Shown here: piece after piece, positions 1 through 8,152 of the stretch | Numbering within the stretch: position 1 is the first letter of the stretch | How the letters are laid out: each line of letters opens with the position of its first letter | Assembly: GCA_048465615.1 (NCBI GenBank) | Contig: DBFWLD010000035.1 | Location: 48,104-112,103, forward strand | From: Parabacteroides sp048465615 | GTDB lineage: Bacteria > Bacteroidota > Bacteroidia > Bacteroidales > Tannerellaceae | Direction of reading: 5' to 3' | DNA length: 64,000 nt | Position numbers and translations under genes: made by a program | Notes under the pieces: model-generated | Told to the model about the DNA's origin: nothing | What the model saw: the letters and a program-made list of their open reading frames with translations, nothing else | Database searches by the model: none

Positions 1-1
1 T

Positions 2-1093
2 AATTTATATGCTTATAAGCTGATCTTAGGCTATGTAGCCTCTTCCTTGGAAGTTAAAATAGGACATGAATTCAGCTTTATCAGCCAAAAAAATAATTAC
101 CTCAATATGGAAGAAACGCTCCCTTCTTCGGTGAACCGGATAAAGGACCGGAAAGCGGCGGCCTTTGCTTCGGTGGCGTATTCGCTCGATCGTTTCTCCT
201 TGGATGCGGGCTTGCGTTACGAACATGCCGTTTACGATTATTACGACCGAGGGGTATTTATGCCCGGGCAAAGCCGGGTATATGACCGTCTTTATCCTAA
301 CCTATCCCTTTCATACAATTTAAAGCCTGTCCAATTCTCCCTGAGTTATTCCGAGAAAACACGGCGTCCTTATTTTTATCAGTTACGCAACGATATTCAA
401 TACAACGACCGCTTTTCGTACGAAACCGGCAACCCGGCTTTGCAGCCGCAAATTCAGCGTTACCTCAACTTACGCGTCGGGTATAAAGATTTATTATTCA
501 ACCTGGGGTATTCCCATATCAAGGATTATATCGCCTTTACCACCAAGCCCTATCCCGACGACCGGCGGATCACCCTGTTTTGGGTGAAAAATTACCCCAA
601 GCTGGAAGCGCTGAATCTAATGCTATCCTATAGCCCGAAATGGGGGATATGGGAACCTTCTCTTACCCTTTATCTGGATAAACCTTATTTCTCGATGGAC
701 AGGAGTCTGGGTAAACTTTCTTTAGAGAAACCCTCCAGCACATTTTATTTTGAAAACATGTGGCGTTTGCCGGCCGGCTTTGTCTTATCCGTAGATATGG
801 ATTATGCTACGGCGGGCAACTGGGACGTGTATTACAACCGGCCGCAGGGAGGAGTCGACCTGGGGTTGCGCCGTTCGTTTCTGAAAAATACGCTGGATGT
901 GAATTTGCAGGGCTTCGATGTATTTAAAACCCGGCGTACTTCGAACGTGATGTATGGGGAAGCGGCTGATTTTTCCAGGTGGAATTACAGCGACCGGCGT
1001 CAGGTGCGTCTCACGGTTACGTATCGGTTCAATGCCACCCGCTCGAAATATAAGGGTACCGGGGCGGCCAAGGAAGAAATAAACCGTTTGTAA
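2..1093 (+). CDS. Outer-membrane beta-barrel (TonB receptor-like) protein, C-terminal part
   Basis: The reading frame is open from base 2, so the gene starts upstream of the window; 363 residues are visible. The sequence is a run of amphipathic strands rich in Tyr, Asn and Arg, and includes a GNPALQPQ segment that is characteristic of outer-membrane receptors. The C-terminus ends in a YRFN strand followed by KYKGTGAAKEEINRL, the tail I recall from the OMP_b-brl_3 (PF14905) outer-membrane barrel family of Bacteroidota. Such proteins often sit beside peptide-export clusters. Here the RiPP exporter starts 1.06 kb downstream on the same strand, so a role as outer-membrane partner is possible but is inference. 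The substrate is unknown. Confidence 0.75.
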   Translation, partial: NLYAYKLILGYVASSLEVKIGHEFSFISQKNNYLNMEETLPSSVNRIKDRKAAAFASVAYSLDRFSLDAGLRYEHAVYDYYDRGVFMPGQSRVYDRLYPNLSLSYNLKPVQFSLSYSEKTRRPYFYQLRNDIQYNDRFSYETGNPALQPQIQRYLNLRVGYKDLLFNLGYSHIKDYIAFTTKPYPDDRRITLFWVKNYPKLEALNLMLSYSPKWGIWEPSLTLYLDKPYFSMDRSLGKLSLEKPSSTFYFENMWRLPAGFVLSVDMDYATAGNWDVYYNRPQGGVDLGLRRSFLKNTLDVNLQGFDVFKTRRTSNVMYGEAADFSRWNYSDRRQVRLTVTYRFNATRSKYKGTGAAKEEINRL

Positions 1094-2150
1094 GAAGCAG
1101 GGTCGGATTGTTGCGCGGTGTATTTTCCGGGATAGCCGGAGGTGAGGGCGGTTAGGAAAACCGGCCGGGCAAATGGATTTTGCTCTTCCGAAAGAGCTTC
1201 CCGCTCCGACGAAAAATATTTTTTCCGCTCTGTGATGTTTGTTATATGAAGTCCGGATTTTTTGCTATATTTTTGCCTCGTAAAGTTGTACCACATGCTT
1301 TTCGACGGTCGGTCGGCAAATTGCATAGAAGAGACAGAAAAGCAGGGCTAGGGTTTTTTTATAATAAATCTGTATATTGAGCAGAAGTAGATAAAGAATG
1401 CTGAAAACCGATTCCTTACTATATAATGGATGGATAAAATGATTTTATTTCTGATTCTTATTTCCGGTCAGAAAAGTAGAGAAGTCCGTTTGGGGAGGCC
1501 GATGATCCGAAAAAGATGCCTGATGTACGGCAATATATGCCTGTATATGCAAGGCGCGGATCTTGTCCTCCCCTTTTCTTTTTATCAAAATCCGACACAA
1601 TTAAAGAGGGAAGAATAGGAAAGTCTGACCGGAACTTATCCCCGAAATAACACTGGTCGAGTGACTGGCAAACATTAAAAAATAAGGTGAGAGCGTCGTT
1701 TTCTTATTTTGTTTGTTAGGATTTTTAATCGCTTTGTTTATCTTTGTTAGAACGCAAAAGATAGCCGGATAAGGGAGCAGAGGGTGCTGCAAGAGCTATT
1801 TTCCTTGCAGGGAACACAGAGAACAGATGGATAAGTAGTATAAGCGGTGATTTGCTGTATGTAATACTTTCATCTTCTACTTTCTCTCTCCACCGGAAGA
1901 TGAAAATATCTTTTTGCGGCGTTCGTTTTTCCTGCGGCCTACAGTATCTGTCGCGCTAAAGGAGGAAGATAAACGGCCGTCCGGCCTAAGCAAAGCGAGT
2001 TTACTTCTGTGCTCGGCTTGCATTATCTTTAGCTCCGCAGCATCGGAGATAGATTTGGCTAGCTAAGGAAGAAACAAGCTTGTTGGAGAATGCTTCCGGC
2101 CTGCACTATCCGGAGGAAGAAAAGTATGGACTTAGCCTAAATTGATACGG
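1094..2150. other. Long intergenic region upstream of the RiPP exporter
   Basis: About 1.06 kb without a convincing gene. Short open frames at 1180-1380 and 1430-1618 lack any recognisable motif and have compositions unlike the neighbours, so I do not call them. The stretch contains a TATCTTTG promoter-like repeat (see 1739-1764) and many A/T-rich blocks. It may carry a long leader or regulatory RNA for the exporter gene, but I see no clear terminator or riboswitch fold. Confidence 0.5.
1712..1764 (+). promoter_or_regulatory. Bacteroidota-type promoter candidate with TATCTTTG repeat motif
   Basis: TATCTTTG at 1739-1746 matches the Bacteroidota -7 consensus TAnnTTTG. A TTTG at 1712-1715 could be the -33 element, although the 23-nt spacing is longer than the usual 19-21. 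The -7 box is followed by a partial inverse copy (CAAAAGATAG, about 1755-1764), which makes a small imperfect inverted repeat like those at 24481 and 59245. It lies about 400 bases ahead of the exporter gene, so any transcript would have a long leader. Confidence 0.4.
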
Positions 2151-4361
2151 ATGGCAAAGAAATTTCCACATATAGAACAGCCCGACAGCATGGAATGCGG
2201 GGCTACCTGCCTGCGCATGATTGCCCGCTATTACGGAAAAGAATATGGAGCCGAGACTATGCAACAACTCTGCGTGGTGACGCGCGAAGGTGTCTCCTTG
2301 CTGGGAATGACCGATGCGGCCGAATACCTGGGTTTACGTACAATCTGCGGCCGGATTACGCTCGGCAAGCTGGTGGAGCAACGTCCTTTTCCTTGCATTC
2401 TGCACTGGAATCAGGAACATTTTGTGGTGTTGTATGATGTAAAGGCCAAGCGCGACGGAAAGCGTATCTTTTATGTGGCCGATCCGGGTAAAAGCCTGCT
2501 GCAACTCGACGAAGAAAGTTTCCGCGCCGCTTGGCTCAGCACGTGTTCGAGGGGGGAGGAGAAAGGTATCCTGATGGCGTTGCAACCTACCCCCGCCTTC
2601 TACCAAAAACAAGACGAAAGGCGGAAAATGGAACGTCCGATTCGTTTTCTGTGGAGTTACGTCAGGCCTTATAAACATTTCTTTATTCAGTTGTTGCTCG
2701 GATTGCTGCTCGGAAGCGCGCTTCAACTTATCTTCCCGTTTCTCACCCAGGCCATCGTCGACAAGGGAATCAGCGGGAAAAACCTGAACTTGATCTACCT
2801 CATCCTGATCGGACAGTTGATGCTGGTCGTCAGCCGCGCCTCGGTCGACTTTATCCGCCGCTGGATCTTATTGCATATCAGCGCCCGGGTGAATATTTCC
2901 CTTTTGTCGGATTTTCTGATCAAACTGATGCGTCTGCCCATGTCCTTTTTCGATACGAAAATGACGGGCGATTTGCTGCAACGCATCAACGACCACGAGC
3001 GGGTAGAACGTTTTCTGACGGCTCAGACGCTCAGCGTATTATTTTCCGCTTTCAGCTTTATTATCTTCGGAGGCGTCCTGCTCTATTACAACAGGCTGAT
3101 ATTCCTCATTTTCCTCTTGGGAAGCGTGCTATATGCCGGCTGGGTGTTTTTGTTTCTGAAAAAACGCCGCCTGCTCGATTACGAATACTTCGAGCAACGC
3201 GCCCGCAACCAAAGCAAGACCATGCAGATGCTGGGCGGAATGCAGGAAATCAAACTGCAAAACTGCGAGCGACGCCGGCGTTGGGAATGGGAAGATATTC
3301 AGGCCGATTTGTTTCAGACCAATATGGCGAATATGAAATGGCAGCAAAGCCAGGAAGCGGGCAGTATTTTGATTAACGAAATAAAGAATATCGTGATTAC
3401 GATCGTAGCCGCCACCTCGGTAATCGGCGGCCATCTTTCGCTGGGCATGATGCTGGCTATTCAATATATTATCGGCCAGTTGAACGCGCCGATCGAACAA
3501 TTCGTACAGTTTATCTACGGTTGGCAGGACGTGCAGATCAGCTTGGAGCGCATGAGTGAAATCCGCGAGCGGGAAGAAGAGGAGACGAAGGAACGCACAC
3601 GCACCGGTTTCTCAGGCAACGAACGCGAAATCGTATTGAAGAACGTAACTTTCCAATACGAAGGCATCCATTCGCCCAAGGTGCTCGACCGGGTTAGCCT
3701 GACCATCCCTGCGGGCAAAATAACAGCTATCGTAGGGACGAGCGGAAGCGGAAAAACCACTTTAATTAAACTGCTATTGGGCTACTACCAACCGGTAGCC
3801 GGCAGCATCACCGTAGGAGGCAACGATTTGCAGGAATTCAGCTTGCGTTGGTGGCGCGGCATGTGCGGAGCGGTGATGCAAGACGGTTATATCTTTTCCG
3901 AATCGATTGCCCGAAATATCGCCGTCGACGACGAAGAGATCGATAAATCGCGTTTGCTGCTGGCCGCGCGTATCGCCAATATCGAGGAGTTTATCGAACG
4001 TCTGCCCCTGAAATATAATACCGTAATCGGGCCTGACGGACAGGGCGTAAGCCAGGGCCAGCGTCAACGCATATTGATTGCCCGGGCCGTGTATAAAAAT
4101 CCTTCTTTCTTGTTTTTCGACGAGGCTACCAACTCGCTGGATGCCAACAACGAACGCGCTATTGTGGAGAACCTGGCGGATTTTTACCGGGGAAAAACGG
4201 TTATCATAGTCGCCCACAGGCTGAGCACGGTACGGGGAGCCGACCAGATTGTGGTGCTCGACAAGGGGCGCATCCTCGAAGTGGGTACCCATGCCTCGCT
4301 GATCGACCGCAAAGGAGCTTATTTCCATTTGGTGCGAAACCAGTTGGAACTGGGTTCCTGA
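2151..4361 (+). CDS. Peptidase-containing ABC exporter (C39 family), PCAT1
   Basis: An inner-membrane exporter that cleaves double-glycine leaders from peptides and pumps out the core. From ATG 2151 it is 736 residues. The N-terminal C39 peptidase domain (about 1-135) has Cys16 in MECGATC, His90 in HWNQEHFVV and Asp111 in VADPG. A six-helix transmembrane domain follows (about 155-450). The nucleotide-binding domain has Walker A GTSGSGKTT near residue 530, the signature VSQGQRQR near 633 and Walker B FLFFDEAT near 652. An in-frame TTG at 2142 is also possible, but the ATG places Cys16 exactly as in the paralogue at 24956. The gene precedes a HlyD stub and two precursor peptides, its likely substrates. 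It is closely similar to PCAT2 along its whole length. Confidence 0.93.
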   Translation: MAKKFPHIEQPDSMECGATCLRMIARYYGKEYGAETMQQLCVVTREGVSLLGMTDAAEYLGLRTICGRITLGKLVEQRPFPCILHWNQEHFVVLYDVKAKRDGKRIFYVADPGKSLLQLDEESFRAAWLSTCSRGEEKGILMALQPTPAFYQKQDERRKMERPIRFLWSYVRPYKHFFIQLLLGLLLGSALQLIFPFLTQAIVDKGISGKNLNLIYLILIGQLMLVVSRASVDFIRRWILLHISARVNISLLSDFLIKLMRLPMSFFDTKMTGDLLQRINDHERVERFLTAQTLSVLFSAFSFIIFGGVLLYYNRLIFLIFLLGSVLYAGWVFLFLKKRRLLDYEYFEQRARNQSKTMQMLGGMQEIKLQNCERRRRWEWEDIQADLFQTNMANMKWQQSQEAGSILINEIKNIVITIVAATSVIGGHLSLGMMLAIQYIIGQLNAPIEQFVQFIYGWQDVQISLERMSEIREREEEETKERTRTGFSGNEREIVLKNVTFQYEGIHSPKVLDRVSLTIPAGKITAIVGTSGSGKTTLIKLLLGYYQPVAGSITVGGNDLQEFSLRWWRGMCGAVMQDGYIFSESIARNIAVDDEEIDKSRLLLAARIANIEEFIERLPLKYNTVIGPDGQGVSQGQRQRILIARAVYKNPSFLFFDEATNSLDANNERAIVENLADFYRGKTVIIVAHRLSTVRGADQIVVLDKGRILEVGTHASLIDRKGAYFHLVRNQLELGS

Positions 4362-4409
4362 TCTTTCTTTTCCGTTTTTAAGATCGAACAACTGCAAAAA
4401 ACAAAGCAA

Positions 4410-4592
4410 ATGAGTTACGAAGAAATGAAAAAACAAGCCCTCGATCAGCAAGACCGGATCGAACTACGCAGCGAGAAAGTGCGCAACATCATCGGCCAGA
4501 TTCCTCCTTTCCTCATTCGCTGGGGCAATACGCTGCTGCTTGTGGTCTTTTTGCTGCTGCTGGCGGCGGGGTATTATTTCTATTTTCGATAA
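4410..4592 (+). CDS. Truncated HlyD-type adaptor: N-terminal anchor only
   Basis: Sixty residues consisting of a charged cytoplasmic start, the block IELRSEKVRNIIGQIPPFLI and one membrane helix (LLLVVFLLLLAAGYYFYF). The block aligns with VELRSEEVQEIMGQIPAWIV in the complete adaptor at 27154, also just before its membrane helix. The frame stops at TAA 4590-4592, where the periplasmic part should begin, and I see no remnant of the biotinyl-lipoyl or coiled-coil domains downstream. It starts 48 bases after PCAT1, the position where an adaptor gene is expected. Either it is a decayed adaptor, or a stand-alone anchor peptide that still binds the exporter. The intact reading frame leaves both open. 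Confidence 0.65.
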   Translation: MSYEEMKKQALDQQDRIELRSEKVRNIIGQIPPFLIRWGNTLLLVVFLLLLAAGYYFYFR

Positions 4593-4619
4593 GAAAAGGG
4601 AAGAGTCATCTGAAAAAGC

Positions 4620-4627
4620 TATATTTG
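4620..4627 (+). promoter_or_regulatory. -7 promoter element candidate for the precursor genes
   Basis: TATATTTG fits the TAnnTTTG -7 box of Bacteroidota. No clear TTTG is found 19-21 bases upstream. Its place after the HlyD stub and before the precursor genes would allow the precursors to be transcribed separately from, and more strongly than, the exporter. Confidence 0.35.
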
Positions 4628-4667
4628 CAAAGGTCTGGAAAAGAAAGGAGGTGCAAATGACGAAGAT

Positions 4668-4724
4668 ATGAAAAGTGTTCGTTTATTTCTATTATCTATA
4701 GCCATTGCTATGCCGAGTTGTTAA
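4668..4724 (+). CDS. 18-residue micro-ORF ending at a lipobox cysteine
   Basis: ATG 4668 follows a strong purine-rich AAAGGAGG (about 4644-4651) by about 16 bases and encodes MKSVRLFLLSIAIAMPSC, then TAA. The peptide has the form of a complete lipoprotein signal sequence, with basic n-region, hydrophobic core and lipobox-like AMPSC, but terminates directly after the Cys. It could be a decayed lipoprotein gene, a translated leader controlling the downstream precursors, or chance. There is no evidence that it is expressed. Confidence 0.3.
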   Translation: MKSVRLFLLSIAIAMPSC

Positions 4725-4742
4725 TCTTTAATACGTTACATA

Positions 4743-4946
4743 ATGAATACGAATCGAAAAATCAAATTGAGTACAGTCAATCGTGAAAATCTCCCGGAGA
4801 AAGAGATGAAACGTATCTGGGCCGGAAAACGGATGTGTCCCGACTATATTTGCGATTGCGAAGGGGAGAGTTCGGCTATCTCGCATGCCGAAATGATTGC
4901 TAATGCAGCCGCTATTCTGAATCCTCCCCCTACGGATATGGAGTAA
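4743..4946 (+). CDS. RiPP precursor peptide 1 (GG-Bacteroidales type)
   Basis: A 67-residue peptide with a leader of the type assigned to TIGR04149 natural-product precursors: basic start, IKLSTVNRENLPEKEMKRI, then a cleavage site read here as WAG after residue 28 rather than a true GG. The 39-residue core begins KRMCPDYICDC, with Cys32, Cys37 and Cys39, and ends AAAILNPPPTDME. The leader is almost identical to that of precursor 2, and both cores share C-x-DY-x-CxC and AILNPxP. It lies between the exporter and its radical SAM maturase. The family assignment is from memory; cleavage after AG is inferred by alignment with precursor 2. Confidence 0.82.
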   Translation: MNTNRKIKLSTVNRENLPEKEMKRIWAGKRMCPDYICDCEGESSAISHAEMIANAAAILNPPPTDME

Positions 4947-4983
4947 ACTCAATTCCTCAGAAGACTTCTAACTTTTTTGTTCC

Positions 4984-5193
4984 ATGAAAACAAAACGAAC
5001 AGTCAAGTTGCAGGCCGTCAGCCGGGAGAATCTCCCGGAAAAAGACCTGAAAAGAATCGTAGGCGGCATCCGCAAGTGCAAAGATTATGCTTGCCAGTGC
5101 AATAACGATACGTATAGCTATTCCATAGCCTCGCCCCAACTGGTGCCGGGAAATGAAGCGAAAGCTATTTTGAATCCGGATCCCGTTCTATAA
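4984..5193 (+). CDS. RiPP precursor peptide 2 (GG-Bacteroidales type)
   Basis: A 69-residue peptide. The leader MKTKRTVKLQAVSRENLPEK continues DLKRIVGG, ending in a canonical double glycine at residues 27-28, the cleavage site for a C39 peptidase. The 41-residue core starts IRKCKDYACQCNN (Cys32, Cys37, Cys39), continues with a Ser/Tyr-rich stretch and ends KAILNPDPVL. It follows precursor 1 by 37 bases, so they are probably co-transcribed. The three cysteines are candidate sites for radical-SAM-made crosslinks, in line with the SPASM-type maturase next door. The modification chemistry cannot be read from the sequence. Confidence 0.85.
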   Translation: MKTKRTVKLQAVSRENLPEKDLKRIVGGIRKCKDYACQCNNDTYSYSIASPQLVPGNEAKAILNPDPVL

Positions 5194-5245
5194 GACAGGG
5201 CCTGAAAAACGTTGCTCAAAGGAGAGTGACGGGGCTATTAAATAC

Positions 5246-5317
5246 ACCCTCAGAGGGTAATTTATAGAGATGCGTAGGAAATAGACCGGCTGCATAGCCT
5301 ATAAGTTACCCTTTTTT
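5246..5317 (+). terminator. Attenuator-like terminator between precursors and maturase
   Basis: A 13-bp stem pairs 5255-5267 with 5299-5311 (one G-U pair). An inner ATGC/GCAT stem lies in the loop, and six T residues follow at 5312-5317, only 14 bases before the maturase ATG. A second, smaller hairpin (ACCCTC-A-GAGGGT, 5246-5258) shares bases 5255-5258 with the large stem, so the two are mutually exclusive. This has the layout of a terminator/antiterminator pair and would lower maturase expression relative to precursor. No ligand or leader-peptide signal was recognised. Confidence 0.6.
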
Positions 5318-5331
5318 AATGCTTATCGGGT

Positions 5332-6888
5332 ATGAATGAAGTTAACCTTACTGTAAATACGTCGCAGGGCCATGCCTATTACCTGTCGGAATCGTGGATG
5401 CAGCTTTTTTTGTTGCATCCTTTGCTGGCTTTTGTAAAAGAAGCGATCGACGTGCGGCAAATGAAGGAAGAAACGATTTTGGCGGAAACCGAAGATCCTT
5501 TTCACTACCAAGGCGTGAGGTATAACAAAGAGGAAATACGTTATTACATCCGAAAATACCGTTTCCTTAAAACCAGCGGCGTATTCGACACATTCCCGCG
5601 CGCGGAGTTGCTGAAAGAGAACATCACCGTAGGCGACGTAAATCATGCACTCCGGTATCTGAAGCAGGTAGATATTGAACTGACGCAATTTTGCAACCTG
5701 AAATGCAAATACTGCTTTTACGGTGAACTATACAAATCGACCGAAACCCGCAACCACCGGATACACCTTGAAAACATCCGGCCGATATTCGACCGGCTTT
5801 TCGAATACTGGGGAAAAAAATGGTTGCGCCATCCGGTACATATCAATTATTACGGAGGCGAACCGCTATTGGAATTCGAAGCAATCCGGCTGATTACCAC
5901 CTATCTGAAAGAAAAAGAAACCGATCGGATACGATTCGGGTTCGGTCTGACCACCAATGCCGTATTGCTGACGGAAGAAATGATCCGTTTTTTTATCCGC
6001 CATCAATTCAAACTAGCGGTAAGCCTCGACGGAAACCGCAAGCAGAATGCCTACCGGGTGACGGCGGCCGAGGAGGAAACCTACGACAAGGTGACGGCTT
6101 CGCTGGATTTAATCCGCCGGCTCGATCCGGTATACTTCGAAAAAAAGGTTCATCTGATCGCCGTTCTGCACAGCCGCAACAGCCTGTCGGCAACCATCGA
6201 CTTCCTGCAAAAAAAATACGGCAAAACCCCTACGATGGGTGAACTGAATGCCGTAAACCTGAACGAAGAAAAACAGGCAGAATACGCAAAGATATATCGT
6301 CCGGCCCGCCAAGAAACCAAAGAAGTATTGACGCTTGCGCATCATACTCTGAATCTGGCGGAAGAGCTCCGGCAATTTCTGCCCGCTTTTCATGGTTCGC
6401 AAATCCTTCAAAAAGAAGGCGACGATCTTTTCTTTTTGCTGCGTCGGGTGCCCACCGGAACCTGCTACCCCTTCGAAAAGAAACTTTTTATTACGGCCGA
6501 CTGCCTAGCCCTGCCTTGCGAACGAATAGGCTTTTCCCACCATTTCGGCCGGTTGGCGACCGAAGAAAATGCTGTGCTGATCGATCCCGAACGAGTGGTT
6601 CGGCAGCATAATAGCCGCTTGCAGCAATTGATGAAGCAGTGCAAGCAATGCTATTATAATTGGCTATGCAAGCAATGTATGTATACGCTTTTGCCCCAGG
6701 CGGCCTTTCATCCGGAAGATAGGCTGAAACAGCCCCCCACGTCTCCAAACGAGCCGGCCGAAGAAAAAGAGGCAAATCGGAAGCGTTGCGGCTGCCCGGC
6801 CTTTTTCAGCCGGAACGAAATGGAAGCGTACGTAACCGGATTATTGAATTATGTAGAAAAAAATCCGCGTGTGTTGGCGGAGTTTTAA
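5332..6888 (+). CDS. Radical SAM/SPASM peptide maturase (GG-Bacteroidales system)
   Basis: A 518-residue cytoplasmic enzyme expected to modify the precursor cores by radical chemistry. Residues 1-110 hold an N-terminal recognition-like region. The AdoMet radical core follows, with CNLKCKYC (Cys121, Cys125, Cys128) binding the catalytic 4Fe-4S cluster and GGEPLLEF contacting AdoMet. The C-terminal part is cysteine-rich in SPASM style: TGTCYPF, LPCERIG, CKQCYYNWLCKQC and CGCPAFF, consistent with auxiliary Fe-S clusters. SPASM maturases of this kind make thioether or carbon crosslinks in RiPPs. It corresponds to what I recall as the TIGR04148 family. It sits behind the attenuator-like terminator and ahead of its companion gene. 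Confidence 0.88.
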   Translation: MNEVNLTVNTSQGHAYYLSESWMQLFLLHPLLAFVKEAIDVRQMKEETILAETEDPFHYQGVRYNKEEIRYYIRKYRFLKTSGVFDTFPRAELLKENITVGDVNHALRYLKQVDIELTQFCNLKCKYCFYGELYKSTETRNHRIHLENIRPIFDRLFEYWGKKWLRHPVHINYYGGEPLLEFEAIRLITTYLKEKETDRIRFGFGLTTNAVLLTEEMIRFFIRHQFKLAVSLDGNRKQNAYRVTAAEEETYDKVTASLDLIRRLDPVYFEKKVHLIAVLHSRNSLSATIDFLQKKYGKTPTMGELNAVNLNEEKQAEYAKIYRPARQETKEVLTLAHHTLNLAEELRQFLPAFHGSQILQKEGDDLFFLLRRVPTGTCYPFEKKLFITADCLALPCERIGFSHHFGRLATEENAVLIDPERVVRQHNSRLQQLMKQCKQCYYNWLCKQCMYTLLPQAAFHPEDRLKQPPTSPNEPAEEKEANRKRCGCPAFFSRNEMEAYVTGLLNYVEKNPRVLAEF

Positions 6889-6906
6889 TTTGAAATTTGT
6901 TTTAGC

Positions 6907-8127
6907 ATGGAAAAAGCCTGGTTGTATCTGGAGCCTTATACCTGCCTGACGATCAATTCAGTGCCGGAAGTTTTGTTATATAATACCCTCAACGGACAAC
7001 AGTTTCTCAGCCGCGATTCCCAGATCGTAGCCCTCCTTGCCCGCTGGCAGGCTCCCGGCGAGGGGCATGTGGTGGAACTTGTCCCGGCTCCGGCCTATCT
7101 TCCGCTTATCGAATGGCTGAAAGCTACCTTCTCGGGCGATGTGATACCGGCTAGGGAAGAAAACCGAAAACCGGTGCAGTTCGCTCCCTTGGAGGCGATG
7201 ACAGAAAAGCGCTTGAACGAAAAACGCGCCAAAATGTGCGAGAACCCCTCGTCGCTGGAATTGTTTTTTTACCTGAATGCCGCCTGCGAAGGATCATGCG
7301 CTTTTTGCGGAACCTATCATAAGCAATTTCCGTTTTGCAAAAAAGCAGCCAACCTCCCTGCCGAACTCGGGGTAGGGGAAGTAGCTGGCCTGATCGAACA
7401 ACTCGATCCGGGGCGGTTGCAAACGCTCCATTTTTTAGGAGGAAACTTGTTGTCGTATGCTTCGCTGGGGGCATTGCTCGACTATGCCGGCTCTATTCCG
7501 ACGGCCAAAGAATTTTATATCCACGTCTGCCAGGTGCCCTGCCGGGAAGCAGTAGAGGTTTTCCGGCAAGTCGACGCCCGTATTCACTTATTGGCAGGAT
7601 GCCCGACCGATGCGGAAAAGGCGGCTATGCTGGGCACTTACCTGACCTCGATAGGGTGCGCCTATGTAATCGATTGGGTGGTAACTGAAGAGAAAGAAAT
7701 GAAATCTGCTCCCCAAAGGGAGGAACCTATCCGCTTTCATCCTTTTTATACCGGTCGTAATCTCTCTTTTTTCGAAGAATTCGTCTTTATTTCAGCCGAA
7801 GATTTCAGCCGGCCCGTGTCGCTAAACAAATTGCACAAACACCGGTTGACGAACGATTCTTTTTTCGGAAAAATACTGATCGATGTCGACGGCCGGATCT
7901 ACCTATCGCCCAACCGGCCTGCCGTAGGCCATCTTTCAGAGGGGATAGCAGAGGCGATGGAAAAGATTCTGGCCTCCGATTCTCTTTGGTTCCTGACGCG
8001 CGACAAGGTGCAGCCTTGCGCCGGTTGCGTATACAACCGGCTTTGTTGTCCCATCTCCGATTACGAATTGGGAATGCAAAAATTTAATCTCTGCCGGGAG
8101 CACCCCCCGCGTTTGCAAAATAATTAA
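6907..8127 (+). CDS. Companion pseudo-radical-SAM protein of the RiPP system
   Basis: A 406-residue protein starting EKAWLYLEPYTCLTINS and LLYNTLNGQQFL, the opening I recall for the TIGR04150 'pseudo-rSAM' partner of GG-Bacteroidales maturases. A CX3CX2C motif is present (CEGSCAFC; Cys127, 131, 134), followed by CGTYHKQFPFC. The AdoMet-binding GGE is replaced by GGN (LGGNLLSY). The C-terminus keeps a SPASM-like cysteine group (CAGCVYNRLCC and NLC). It therefore may hold Fe-S clusters but its AdoMet site looks weakened. It starts 18 bases after the maturase stop. A role as structural or regulatory partner of the maturase is inferred from context. Confidence 0.75.
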   Translation: MEKAWLYLEPYTCLTINSVPEVLLYNTLNGQQFLSRDSQIVALLARWQAPGEGHVVELVPAPAYLPLIEWLKATFSGDVIPAREENRKPVQFAPLEAMTEKRLNEKRAKMCENPSSLELFFYLNAACEGSCAFCGTYHKQFPFCKKAANLPAELGVGEVAGLIEQLDPGRLQTLHFLGGNLLSYASLGALLDYAGSIPTAKEFYIHVCQVPCREAVEVFRQVDARIHLLAGCPTDAEKAAMLGTYLTSIGCAYVIDWVVTEEKEMKSAPQREEPIRFHPFYTGRNLSFFEEFVFISAEDFSRPVSLNKLHKHRLTNDSFFGKILIDVDGRIYLSPNRPAVGHLSEGIAEAMEKILASDSLWFLTRDKVQPCAGCVYNRLCCPISDYELGMQKFNLCREHPPRLQNN

Positions 8128-8152
8128 TATCTTTAGCGCAAAACTCCGGTAT

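Noticed and set aside
1180..1618. Short open frames of 66 and 62 residues between the barrel protein and PCAT1
   Set aside because: No leader, signal or domain pattern; composition unlike neighbouring genes; the region is A/T-rich, where such frames arise by chance.
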